Origin: Asterias rubens
Taxonomy: Eukaryota; Echinodermata; Asteroidea; Forcipulatida; Asteriidae
Length of the DNA: 64,000 nucleotides
NCBI RefSeq assembly: GCF_902459465.1
Contig: NC_047063.1
Span: 2,976,001-3,040,000 of the forward strand
Direction of reading: 5' to 3'
This document shows, piece after piece, positions 42,701 through 52,900 of the stretch. The notes beneath the pieces are model-generated. The model saw nothing but the letters and a program-made list of their open reading frames with translations, had not been told where the DNA came from and ran no database searches. Position numbers and translations under genes: made by a program. Position 1 is the stretch's first letter, and the number at the start of each line of letters is the position of its first letter.

Positions 42701-45520
42701 TGCTTTCAAATGGAAATATTTGACAATCTCTCAAACCTCGCAATATTCGCCGTGTCTTCAAAAGCGTTTGGTAACAAATTTGAAGCGTTCACAAGTCATT
42801 CTCCAGCTAGATAGCTCAGTTGGTAGATCACCGGTATGTTATTCTGGAGGTCGTTGGTTCAAGTCCCGCTTAACCACTCCAGTCAAATGTTCTTTGTTCA
42901 AACCCTATAATTTTGTAAATCATTTTGTTAATAATAAACTTGATTTTTATCTCAGATTGATGTTCAACTTTTTTTAAATCTTCCACTTGACAGCGACAAT
43001 CCCAAGCACATTTATCACTTTAAAGTGAAGTGCACATCAACTCTGATTGAGGTGACCGACAAACTCAAGTTCCACACCCTAAAGGCCCTGCTAGATTACT
43101 TTCAGATTAACGAGGTACCAGGCAGGGACACATCTCAACTCAAGCTTATTTATCCGGTGAACGGACACTCTCGAAGACGAAGTGCCAGCCCACCACTGAG
43201 TCCGTTCCAAAAGGCCCAGAGTCCTAAACAGGTAAGAATAGCTAGAGAAATAGATCGGAAGCGCTTTCGCTAAGATTGATCATAATCTCTGGATGTAGTG
43301 TGTAGGAGAAAATGTCCTTCAAACGTTTTAGTAAATATTAACAGTCTTACTTCCACACTGCCTCCTCAACTTTGTAATGTTTTTAATTATGCCCCCACTG
43401 CCCACTCATACAATGTGAGGTCGGGCTCACAAGGTTGTCTACATGTAGTTCCCCCACTGCCTAAAACCAACTCAGGAAAACGATAATTTGCTGCTCGCGG
43501 GGTCATCTCATTTAGTCAACTCCCCCTTACACTAAATAATTACTTGCCATGCACTGTAGCAAGTTTTAAAGTACTGTACAAAAGTTTGAATTTTTAATAG
43601 GTGGGGCATGTGGTGCTTTTCCTGACTGGACCAGATTTTTAACCTTTGTCTTGATCGTATATTTTGATTCTTGTAAAGATTTTGTGCTGTTGTCGTATAT
43701 CTGTAGTCTTTATTTAAATTTGGATGTTGTTCTATTTTTAATATTGCTCTTAATCAATATGTATTTGTTTTAATATTGCTCTTAAAGGCAGTGGACACTA
43801 TTGGTAATTGTCAAAGACTAGCCTCCACAGTTGGTGTATCTCAAAATATGCATAAAATAACAATCCTGTGAAAATTTGAGCTCAATCGGTCATGGAACTT
43901 GCGAGATAATAATGAAAGAAAAAAAACACCCTTGTCACACGAAGTTGTGTGCGTTTAGATGGTTGATTTCGAGACCTCAAATTCTAAATCTGAGATCTTG
44001 AAATCAAATACGAGGAAAATTACTTTTTTCTCAAAAACTATGGCATTTCAGAGGGAGCCGTTTCGCACATTGTTTTATACCATCAACCTCTCCCCATTAC
44101 TCGTCACCAAGAAAGGTTTTATGCTAATAATTATTTTGAGTAATTACCAATAGTGTCCACTCACTGCCTTAATCAATATGTTTTTATAAATATGTTTTTA
44201 TGTTATTAAAATTTTAAAATGTTAATGTGTTTTGTAGTTGCTGGGCACCTCTGAAAAAACAGTGTTTCACTGAGAGGTTAGCCCAGGGTAAATTAGAAAT
44301 AAATAAATCAATATGCCAATATATTCACACCAGCGCATGGTCGTTCAGTCCGCGACTGTACTACTTAAATCGAGTGTGAACTGATTTTGGCTGTTTCAGA
44401 CTTGCCTAACATGGTATACAAAACTCTAAATGGTTCACTGAAGCCACAGAGCCAAAACAATTGCTGTGTGTATATGGGTTAGCACACTCAGTCCCTACAA
44501 AAAAAAAATACCCCAAATACCCCTAAGATCTACATAAGTGGAAATTGGATGTCAATGTGTTCAATTTCTATGGGGCTTTGAAGTTATTGATGATTGTATA
44601 TGTCGAAGACTCACCCCAAAATAGTGTTATCCGGCTATGTTTCATATTGGATCGTGAATGATTGTGTGCTTTTTTACCGTACCGTTAATAATAAGAAGGT
44701 CACACATGTTTATCATGGCACAGTCGCTGACTGCGCGATAGCTAAGTGTAAAGTTATAAAGGGATGTACACTTTTGATAATTACTCCAAAATTTAATGGC
44801 CTTAAGAACTTACTTGGTCAAGATCACTGGAGAACTATTGATAAACAATAAATATTAAATATAATATAATAAATATAAGATATTACGCCCTTTGAAGTAA
44901 TTTAGATTTAGGGAAAGAGGTTATTTTTCACCAACAAATTTTAATCTGAAAAAGGCTTTGGGCCTCTGAAACAGTAAAAGCACACAATTCTATGCAATGA
45001 GGTACAGTAAAGTAGTGGTAATAATAACAATAAAAGTGATTTACATTAATAAAATCTATTTCTCTTTTCTCTCACCAAGACTTTGGATCAAGTTCGTCCA
45101 GCAAGCTACAGGCAATCAGTAAGCCCCAGGCAACCGAGGGACTTTTTGGATTCACGAAACCCGGTCCCCATACCAGAACCAGGCAGAGAGCCGGTGTACT
45201 TCAGCAACGACCACATCTACTGCCGGGCGGAGGATCTCACCCGCTCCAAGCTCGAGGATCTGAAAAAGCTGTGCGAGCTATCGGACTTGAGTAACAAGAA
45301 ATGCACCTGCGGACTGTACATGGACGAGTCGGTGTTGGTCGACGATTGGATGATGCATATTGACAAACAATCCAGCGACGATCATGCCGGTAGCGGTCGA
45401 CTGTTCTTTGTAAATACACTGACAAATGAGACAACGTGGAGGCTTCCTGACAGTACGATGGCATCGTTAGAAAGACTTCACCCGGATAAATACACACATG
45501 TGCTGCAACTCTTGAGTTAG
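39733..45520 (+). CDS. SH2 domain adaptor with C-terminal WW-like domain
   Basis: Four coding exons: 39733-39918, 41155-41249, 42994-43231 and 45080-45520. Joined they encode 319 residues. An SH2 domain spans about 53-147: it opens with YFGKIP, has the phosphotyrosine-binding arginine in FLLRDS (R80), HFKV with the betaD histidine (H102), and ends at LKLIYPV. A proline/serine linker follows (SASPPLSP, PVPIPEPG). Residues 255-296 look like a WW domain (W263, then GRLFFVNTLTNETTW with W293) with about seven extra residues in loop 1. The opening resembles Grb2/GADS-type SH2 domains, but I know no vertebrate family with this layout. It probably acts as a cytosolic adaptor binding phosphotyrosine and proline-rich partners. 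An in-frame TGA nine bases upstream supports the start. An AATAAA lies at 47408. Confidence 0.85.
40400..40682. mobile_element. AGGCAGTGGACAC-family MITE, left end lost
   Basis: The right three quarters match the family, from 'acggctctctctgaagtg' through the palindrome 'gatttcgagacctcag' to 'accaatagtggtgtcc'. The left terminus is replaced by unrelated sequence. It lies in intron 1 of the SH2 gene. Confidence 0.65.
41303..41484. mobile_element. GGGCCCAATTTCAT palindromic MITE
   Basis: A complete ~180-bp copy with ends 'gggcccaatttcatggctc' and 'gagccatgaaattgggcc'. It is inserted directly next to a 'tagcgctttatcacag' repeat in intron 2 of the SH2 gene. Confidence 0.8.
42804..42885 (+). other. 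tRNA-like fragment (Asn-like), SINE head or pseudogene
   Basis: It has a D-arm 'tagctcagttggtagatc', an anticodon region 'atgttat' (GTT) and a T-arm 'gttggttcaagtcccgc'. The acceptor ends do not pair, and the D-stem and anticodon stem carry mismatches. It is most likely the head of a tRNA-derived SINE, lying in intron 2 of the SH2 gene. Confidence 0.45.
43290..44318 (+). mobile_element. Decayed LINE 3' end, split by a MITE
   Basis: A broken frame reads HSYNVRS, then VPPLPKTNSGKR, a stop, FAARGV and FSQLP. This matches the C-terminal end of non-LTR reverse transcriptase proteins of the CR1/L2/Jockey type. The 3'UTR continues past a MITE inserted at 43782-44172 and ends with 'gttagcccagggtaaatta' and an AAATA-rich tail. 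It lies in intron 3 of the SH2 gene. Confidence 0.65.
43782..44172. mobile_element. Complete AGGCAGTGGACAC-family MITE
   Basis: TTAA lies at both ends (43782-43785 and 44169-44172). Termini are 'aggcagtggacactattgg' and 'ccaatagtgtccact', and a long interrupted palindrome is centred on 'gagacctcaaattctaaat'. It is inserted within LINE sequence. TTAA boundaries are typical of the piggyBac superfamily. Confidence 0.85.
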
Positions 45521-47498
45521 TGAAACGAATTGCATAGTTTTTTAAATAGGGGGTTATATTTGCAACAGGGATAAAGAATATTAATATAAATTTGGTTTGT
45601 GGTAACACCATGTGTGTGTCTACTTACATGGTAAATGTTGTGATGGATAGTTACTCTCATGCCTAGTGACTTTATGAGTGCACTGTTTGGTTTAGGTGGA
45701 TACAGACACAAGTTACCTAGTTTTTACCCAAACCAAATAGTGTTATAGTCTTGTGTCCACCATATCTCAAAATGGCTTATTAAGTTTGACACGCTGTCTG
45801 GGATCTGAGTATAATGCTTCTGTTATTAGCACTAGTAGGGTGGAGTGCTTAAACATTATTTTGTTCAATAATCATCATGCGTGATAACTCAATTTATCAA
45901 TTTAATTGCTTTATTGATTCAGTTTCTTAGCCAAATAGATTCCTCATAACTAATTGTATAAATTGTGAATAGTATGTATAAACTAAACTTTATGTGGAAA
46001 CAAAAACTCAGATGTGTGCAAGAGGAGATTAGCGATTTTTCCATTATTCTTAAAATTGTTTTGTCTTAATGCCCCTTATTTTTTGACCACGCTATAAATA
46101 GTATTTTTATCACTTCCGGGGGTATACGCAATTCGCCCTGCACAAATTAATAGGCGTTCTGTCACTTTTGTTGCGCCGTAGTTTCAATTTGCTTTAGAGG
46201 TGGATTATAACAGCTCCTTTAAAAGTCTTATTGTCCGTGATGGATTAGATGTCTGTGGTGGTAATGTGTTCCGATCTTTAAAAACTGTTTTGGGTATGAA
46301 TGAATATACCCCCGGAAGTGATTGAGAGTGCCCTCACACGGTCAAAAATATGGCCCATTAAATAAGTAAAAGGGTACTTATTGACTAATCCTTGCTTTGT
46401 AATAATCCTGCTCATTGTTGCCATTTACAGAAAACACAAGTGAATTCTTCGGCACTACATAAATGACACACTAACTTACAATAGTAATAATTGGTTCTTT
46501 AAAGGCAGTGGACACTATTGGTAATTACTCAAAATAATTATCACCATAAAACCTGTCTTGATTACAAGTAATGGGGAGAGGCTGATGGTATAAAACATTG
46601 TGATAAACAACTCCCTCTGAAGTGACGTATTTTTCGAGAAAGAAGTAATTTTCCCGAATTTGATTTCGAGACCTCAAGTTTAGAATTTGAGGTCTCGAAA
46701 TCAAGCATCAGAAAGCACACAACTTCGTGTGACAAGTGTGTTTTTTCTTTCCTTGTTATCTCGCAAATTCGACGACCGATTCAGCTCAAATTTTCATAGG
46801 TTTGTTATTTTATGCATATGTTGAGATACACTAACTGTGAAGACTAGTCTTTGACAATTACCAATAGTGTACAGTGTCTTTAATAGTGCACATAGTAGCT
46901 GAGACAAGGTACTTTGCTACCTTGTTATCCCTGTTCATCTCGGGAATAATTTTAGACCAATCCTCTAACTTCTCAATTCCTCGTCGAGCATATACAACCC
47001 CAAGCTGCTGAAGTTATACCTAAGTCACTATTAAAGCGTAGTTTGGGCAGCGTTTGCTAGGCATTGACCCGCGTGTAGATGTTTGCAAAAGATCGCATCA
47101 TGATAGGGCAGTCACATTCACTCTTATGTCCTGCACGCTGTCCCACTTTATGTCCCACACTCTGCTGAACAGAAGCACCAGAGCTTAAGTTTGTTTCGGT
47201 GCTCTTATGCCCTCAGCCAGGACACCCCAATTGACCCAATATCGAACCCATATGCCAATTCAACCACTTGAACTTGAGTCTGATGCAATAGACTGCTCGG
47301 CCATAAGAAACACCACTGATTATTTGAAGTAGTGAGGAATTTGTAACAGTAATCATGTTTATGTCATACTCTTTTTATGTGTATATAATACCGAGTAAAC
47401 AATTTGCAATAAAATTTTGCATTTTTAACAAGAGATTGATTTGAGGAATTTATATGGTTTTTCTAATGCCCAACTTCCTTAGAGTAATGAGTTATATG
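45521..47498 (+). other. Presumed 3'UTR and flank of the SH2 gene
   Basis: No coding frame is supported. The MITE at 46499-46883 lies inside. The first canonical AATAAA is at 47408-47413, which would make a ~1.9-kb 3'UTR. Confidence 0.5.
46499..46883. mobile_element. Complete AGGCAGTGGACAC-family MITE
   Basis: TTAA lies at both ends. Termini are 'aggcagtggacactattgg' and 'ccaatagtgtacagtgtct'. It has the family palindrome 'gatttcgagacctcaag'. Confidence 0.85.
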
Positions 47499-47755
47499 TA
47501 AGAACTAGAGGGCGCATTGGTCTATATACGCGACCCGGCATGCGCGTAGGCGGCCATTTTCTAAGTTAACAAAACAGGCATTGCTTAGCATGTGTTTGTG
47601 CGGCCATTTTGTAAGTTGAAAAAAACAGCATCGGTTGCGTTCAATAGACACAAACTCCACATATTCAACGCGCGTACAGAGTGGCGTGCGCGTGTCTCCT
47701 TGCGGTCCCATCGCGTTTGCGCAAGAAGCATCACCAGTGCGCCCTCTAGTTCTTA
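47499..47755. mobile_element. TAAGAACTAGAGGGCGC MITE
   Basis: About 22-bp inverted ends (taagaactagagggcgca and tgcgccctctagttctta) bound a CpG-rich centre with two 'gcggccattttctaagtt'-like segments. 'ttata' occurs outside both ends and may be the target duplication. Confidence 0.8.
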
Positions 47756-48188
47756 TTATAACTCTATGCCAACTTCATAGTGGTTTAAAAGAAAAAACAA
47801 GTTGGGTAAAAGAATCATTGGCTTTGCACCATGCAGTGGAAAGTGCCAAAACCCACTTTGCTGATCCATACAAACACAAAGGGGATTGGTACTTTGAATA
47901 TGGGGGTGAGCTTTGCTTAAAGACATGGACACCTTTGGTAATTGTCAAAGACTAGCCTTCACAGTTTGTGTATCTCAACATATGCATAAAATAAAAAACC
48001 TGTGATAATAATGGGATAATAATGAAGAAAAAAAAAACACCCTTGTCACACTAAGTTGTGCGTTTAGATGGTTGATTTAAAGACCTCAAGTTCTAAATCT
48101 GAGGTCTCAAAATCAAATTCATGGAAAATTACTTCTTTCTCGAAAACTATGGCACTTCAGAGGGAGCCATTTCTCACAATGTTTTTTA

Positions 48189-48527
48189 TTATATAACTGA
48201 CATACAGATCCTTGTCATTTGATTGGTGGAACTTACTTCACGTGACATTCACTATTACTCCCATCCACACCGGCGATCAAAAAGACCTATTCGCCCATGG
48301 GGAATAGCATTTCCCATTCAACAGTTAGGATCATCCTTGTTCCCAATGTCTTTGAACAGTACAGCGCCGCTGCTAAAACAAAGGAGCACCTGTGCAAAAG
48401 GTTGTGATCCGATTTGTGCATTGTTGCCGTCCGCTATATGATTTTTGGTTGTCAGTATTTTGTGTGATTTTTCATGTTATACTTTTAAAATACATCAAAT
48501 GACATAGATCTATATGTCAGTTATATA
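48189..48527. mobile_element. TATATAACTGACATA-ended transposon nested in a MITE
   Basis: About 35-bp inverted ends: 'tatataactgacatacaga' with 'tccttgtcatttgat', paired with 'aaatgacatagatc' and 'tatatgtcagttatata'. No transposase inside, so it is non-autonomous. Confidence 0.8.
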
Positions 48528-48548
48528 AAACTAATTTTGAGTTAAAAA

Positions 48549-48650
48549 AACCCATCATTGTGGTTTTTTTTATTGAAAAAACATTTATAACATTTATAAC
48601 CAGACACACTTGGTTATTCGCCATTCCTAAATATACAAAGGGTACATTCG
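48549..48650. repeat. Copy of the MRPL42 3' end region
   Basis: It matches 49569-49665 over about 95 bases ('ttttattgaaaaaacattta' through 'tacaaagggtacattc'). The original contains the putative - strand polyadenylation signal of MRPL42. This copy lies about 1 kb further downstream, inside a nested transposon cluster. Confidence 0.7.
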
Positions 48651-48767
48651 TGGAATGGAAGGAATATTATCGCTTGGTAAAATTTGGACTGTTCCATTTC
48701 ACTCGGCTTTGCCTCGTGAAATGGAACAGTCCAAATTTTACCTTGCGATAATATTCCTCCCATTCCA
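48651..48767. repeat. Foldback hairpin
   Basis: Near-perfect inverted repeat: 'tggaatggaaggaatattat' and 'ataatattcctcccattcca', continuing inward through 'ggtaaaatttggactgttcc' to a short loop 'tcggctttgcc'. Stem of about 55 bp. Confidence 0.8.
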
Positions 48768-48882
48768 CTCTGAGCCACTCAATATTTGTATACCATCAAC
48801 CTCTCCCCATTACTCGTCGCCAAGAAAGGTTTTATGATGACAATTATTTTGAGTAATTACCAACAGTGTCCACTGCCTTTAA

Positions 48883-49909
48883 GTTTGACTAACACGTGTA
48901 AGCTAATCTAATGCACCCTATATCACCTTATGTCTTGAACAAAGGTGTTGAACATTTTGTTTGCAACAAAAACAAAACAAAATAAACACACGAACAAAAG
49001 CAAATTGTCACTTCCTTGACATCAGCCATAGCTTTTACAAGTCTTTTTAATACCAGGTAATACAACTAGGATTTGACAACAATTAAAGTTACATACCTGT
49101 CTTTGTTTAAGTGAGAAGCAATACGCACACAAATTTATGCTCCATTATTGCATTAACTTTTTTTTATATAAAAAACAATGGTAGCATAAGGAGAATTTGG
49201 ATAAAAGGGGGTTGACCCGGTTTGCCTCATTGTTCCTGGTTTGAACGGTTGCATATTGTTTCTCAGCACCTTGTAAACCAATACGTGGTGCTGTGTAAAG
49301 GGAGTAGGTCTCATACTTTAAATGTAGCCCCCCACATACCTAGCAGGAAAATACTGAATGTTGGAACGCCTTGAGCGACACCGAGTGCTGGATATGAGCG
49401 ATATATATATGTAAGAAGCCACTTTCATTATTTTTGCGATAGCACCATGATCAGATTGTCTTGAGGAGGATGCTACTTCTCAGGAGAGATTTACACGAGG
49501 TGCTATCGCAAGCAAAATAAAAAATCACCTGAATATACTCCCACTATGCAAAGTTAGCCTTCTATCAATCATTGGGTTTTTTTTATTGAAAAAACATTTA
49601 TAACATTTATAAACAGACACACTTGGTTATTCGCCATTCCTATATATACAAAGGGTACATTCAAGTCTTCTTATGCATGTTGAGTATTCAAACGGTAGGC
49701 CTTGAAGTACACGAAGGTCCGTTGCCCTTGTCTTGGCCTTCAAAAGTATCTCTTGACTTAAAGATTGTACAATGCAAGTCAGTGCCCCTTTAAAAAGGAA
49801 AATGGCCTTGCCATCTCAAAGATGAAATTCCAGGCCTGGAACGGTATCCAAAAGTTCACTCAAGTGGTGTTCATTTATGGCATCATACAGGTTTGTCCAG
49901 TGAAGAGCA
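48883..49909. other. Downstream region of MRPL42
   Basis: The - strand signal AATAAA (+ strand tttatt at 49582-49587) lies 323 bases beyond the MRPL42 stop. A small hairpin (gcgatagcacc at 49436, ggtgctatcgc ending 49510) lies further down. No other gene is seen. Confidence 0.5.
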
Positions 49910-52900
49910 TTAAAGGTATGGACGATCACGAGGTGGGTTTCTGTTGACCTTCATTCTCCTTCTGATACCCCTGTATAAATAAGAATGTAAATAACAAAAC
50001 AAAAAAATGTAAATTTCTTTTGAAATTTCTCAAAATTAACACTGGACCAAGGGCCCGAATCCAGTGATTTTAGCATGGGGCCAGTAAACTTATGACCAAT
50101 GTTGTGCTGGTGCACACGCTAACTAATAGGCCAAGGCCCAATTCCATGGATGTCTTGACTGCTAAATTCTGTTCTTACGCTTACCGATTCCCGCTTACTG
50201 GGCAAGTGTTGCATTTCTGTGCTAGGCTGTGTAAGCAAAGAATGCTACGAATGGGGAATGCGCAAGTGCACAAGCAAAATTTCCCTACTAACCTGTGAAA
50301 TACCTTTCAAGTAAGTGCGGAATTCCCTGCTTCCATGAGAGGGCTGATTATTTGCTTATGATAAGCAGAAAGCAGCATGAAATAGGGAAAGCAGAGCCAT
50401 AATTGGGCCCTGTAGTCCTAACTTAGGACTAGTCCAATGACACTTTGGGAATTATTAAACACTTTAGGCTAGTCCTAAGTAAGGTAAGAGTAACTCCTCC
50501 TAACTCGAGATAAGACCAGTCTTAACTCTTTGTGAATCCAACCGGTACCCAGCAGCCGATTTCACGAAGCGTTAGGACTAACCCTATCTCCAGTTAGGAC
50601 GAGTAACCCGTCTTAACTTAGGATGGGTTCAATCTATAGATACAGAACTGAACTTGTCTTAAGTGCTAAGATTAATCCTAAAGTTAGGAAGGGTTTGGTG
50701 AAATCAACGGCAGAGGACGCATAATGAAATACTCAATCACAGTTGTAGTTCACTCGTAGGAATCCTTAACGATTACTTACAGTGGATACCACCTATGCTT
50801 TGTTGTGTAGAACATCTTGGCAAGCTCGTTATAATTCGGCCCCTTCTTTTCTTTACTCCATTGTTCCTGCGTCATTTTCATCTTGAGGATAGAGTCTGTT
50901 GTCTCCTTTAACGTAAATCATAAACAAAGGAAGTTATTCATTTGCAACTGGATCCTACCACAGTAATCTATAGACGATGTGACCTGTGACATCACATGTT
51001 TACAAAAGAGCCACAGGGCCTGGACTTCCTGCAGACACGATTTGTAGACAGCTCAATGGAAGAAAACTTAAAATCTTGTATTTTGTGGAGATTGTACTGT
51101 CTAATTCCTATAAACTTTTGATATGATAAGAGGGGGCACATCTCAAAACTTGTCTAGCTTTTACTTTCATAACTCTTGGATTTATGCTGAAATTATGACA
51201 CAAAATGGCAACTTTCCCAAAGGACCAGTGTAGTATCTTGCCTGCCAGAATACTCAAAGAATATACGAGGTCACACTTATTGTAAACAAAGTTCACATGG
51301 TCTATAGGACATTTCACTTTGAATTCATTAAAAACAATTTGTTTTTTAAGGAATATGGGCACATCTGACTAGGTCTCCAATTGACAATGATCTAAGGCTG
51401 TAAATACATGCTAAGGCTGTAAATACATGCTAAGATATGTATTTACAGCCCATGTGTTTACAGCCTTAGATCAATGTCAATTGGAGACTTTTCGATGGTC
51501 CTTTTTTCGCAGTTCTCATGAGTATGTCTGAGCTCAGATCTACGCCTGCAATACTGAGCGTTTGCAAATGCTCAAAGCCTTTTAAAAGGACCGTTATGTC
51601 TGCTGCTACCAGTGTGATTTGAATTCTACTCTTTGAGAGTGAAATTTGAAAGACGACCCCATTGGACAAAACAAACAATATGTCTGTACATTCTCCAGAC
51701 GGAATTTTGGGCCATCCTAGTCCTATATAGGACTCTTCCTCTGTACACAGATACAGAGTCCTATCTATTAAGGCCAGTTTCTGGGGAGGATAATTTTCAA
51801 AGCTTCATTACTCAAATCTTACCTGCACCAAGCCACTAACTTACTTCATGAGAATGACGGATTTGTGAAGAATTTGTGACGGACTTGTGAAGAATATATG
51901 ACGATCAATCAAAACCCACCGCAGAAAAATATATGCTGCCATGAAGTGAAGCTGTTGAAATTAGTGGTTTCTTGCAGGTAAGATTTGAGTTATGAAGCTT
52001 TGAAAATTTTCCGCCCCAGAAATGTACCCTGATTTCCAGGACGTCACTGTAGTACAATACAAAAGTTTACATTCAGTGCCGTTTTTGCTTCAATAGCATC
52101 AAAATTCAGAAAGTTCATCATTATTATAGAACCAGTTTTACTCATACTTACCTCTGGTTTGGATGGGTCTGGTCTTAGAATTGGCTGAAAATAACAAATC
52201 AAAACAAACATTATAAATAACAGGCAGTATTTGTCTGCAATTTACCTGAACTGGCTCCAAAGCTTTTTCTTTGGCTGGGCCGAAAGGAATGGAACAAATT
52301 ACCCAAACTCATCAGGGAATCATCTTCTACTGCCATTTTCAAAACAAAACTCAAAACCTACTTCTTCAATCAGCCTCGTTATAATCAAATTGATCTTTGT
52401 TAAAGGCGCTATATAAATACCTATATTATTATTATTATTATTATAACTGAAACAATGGTTGCAGTGGTCTACCAATAGACCGATCCATCAGGCTGCACCC
52501 ATGGTGCACATGTGAGCAAGAACATGTGAGCCTCTTCAATGCCATTCTGCAATGCCAACTCTGTCGCGCGCACTGCATGCCAAGCATACGCGCGCGCATG
52601 TCAGACTTTATTTTTTATTTTGTTGAACCTTTGGTTGCTCGATCAGGGTTGTTATTGGTCAATGGGGCGGAGCTAAATGGTTCTGTCTATTGCCCCATAA
52701 CTTGTAACATTGGTCTATTGCCCCATAACTTGTAACATCGGTCTATTGCCCCATAACTTGTAACATTGGTCTATTGCCCCATAACTTGTAACTGAATTAA
52801 TAATGTAAAATACTAAACCACAAAAGATATTGACAAATAGGGAGACAAGGCTGAATTATTTAATACACCACATACCTTTGTGTGTTCATATGGGAAAGGT

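Larger units (their letters stand above)
47917..48882. mobile_element. AGGCAGTGGACAC-family MITE interrupted by two insertions
   Basis: The outer ends have TTAA (47917 and 48879). The left half stops near 48188 and the right end resumes near 48786 (ccatcaacctctcccc). Between them lie a TIR element (48189-48527), a copy of the MRPL42 3' sequence (48549-48650) and a foldback (48651-48767). Confidence 0.75.

Noticed and set aside
44594-44851. 85-residue frame in the SH2 gene intron
   Set aside because: It lacks splice partners or a recognisable family and lies in repeat-rich intron DNA; likely chance.
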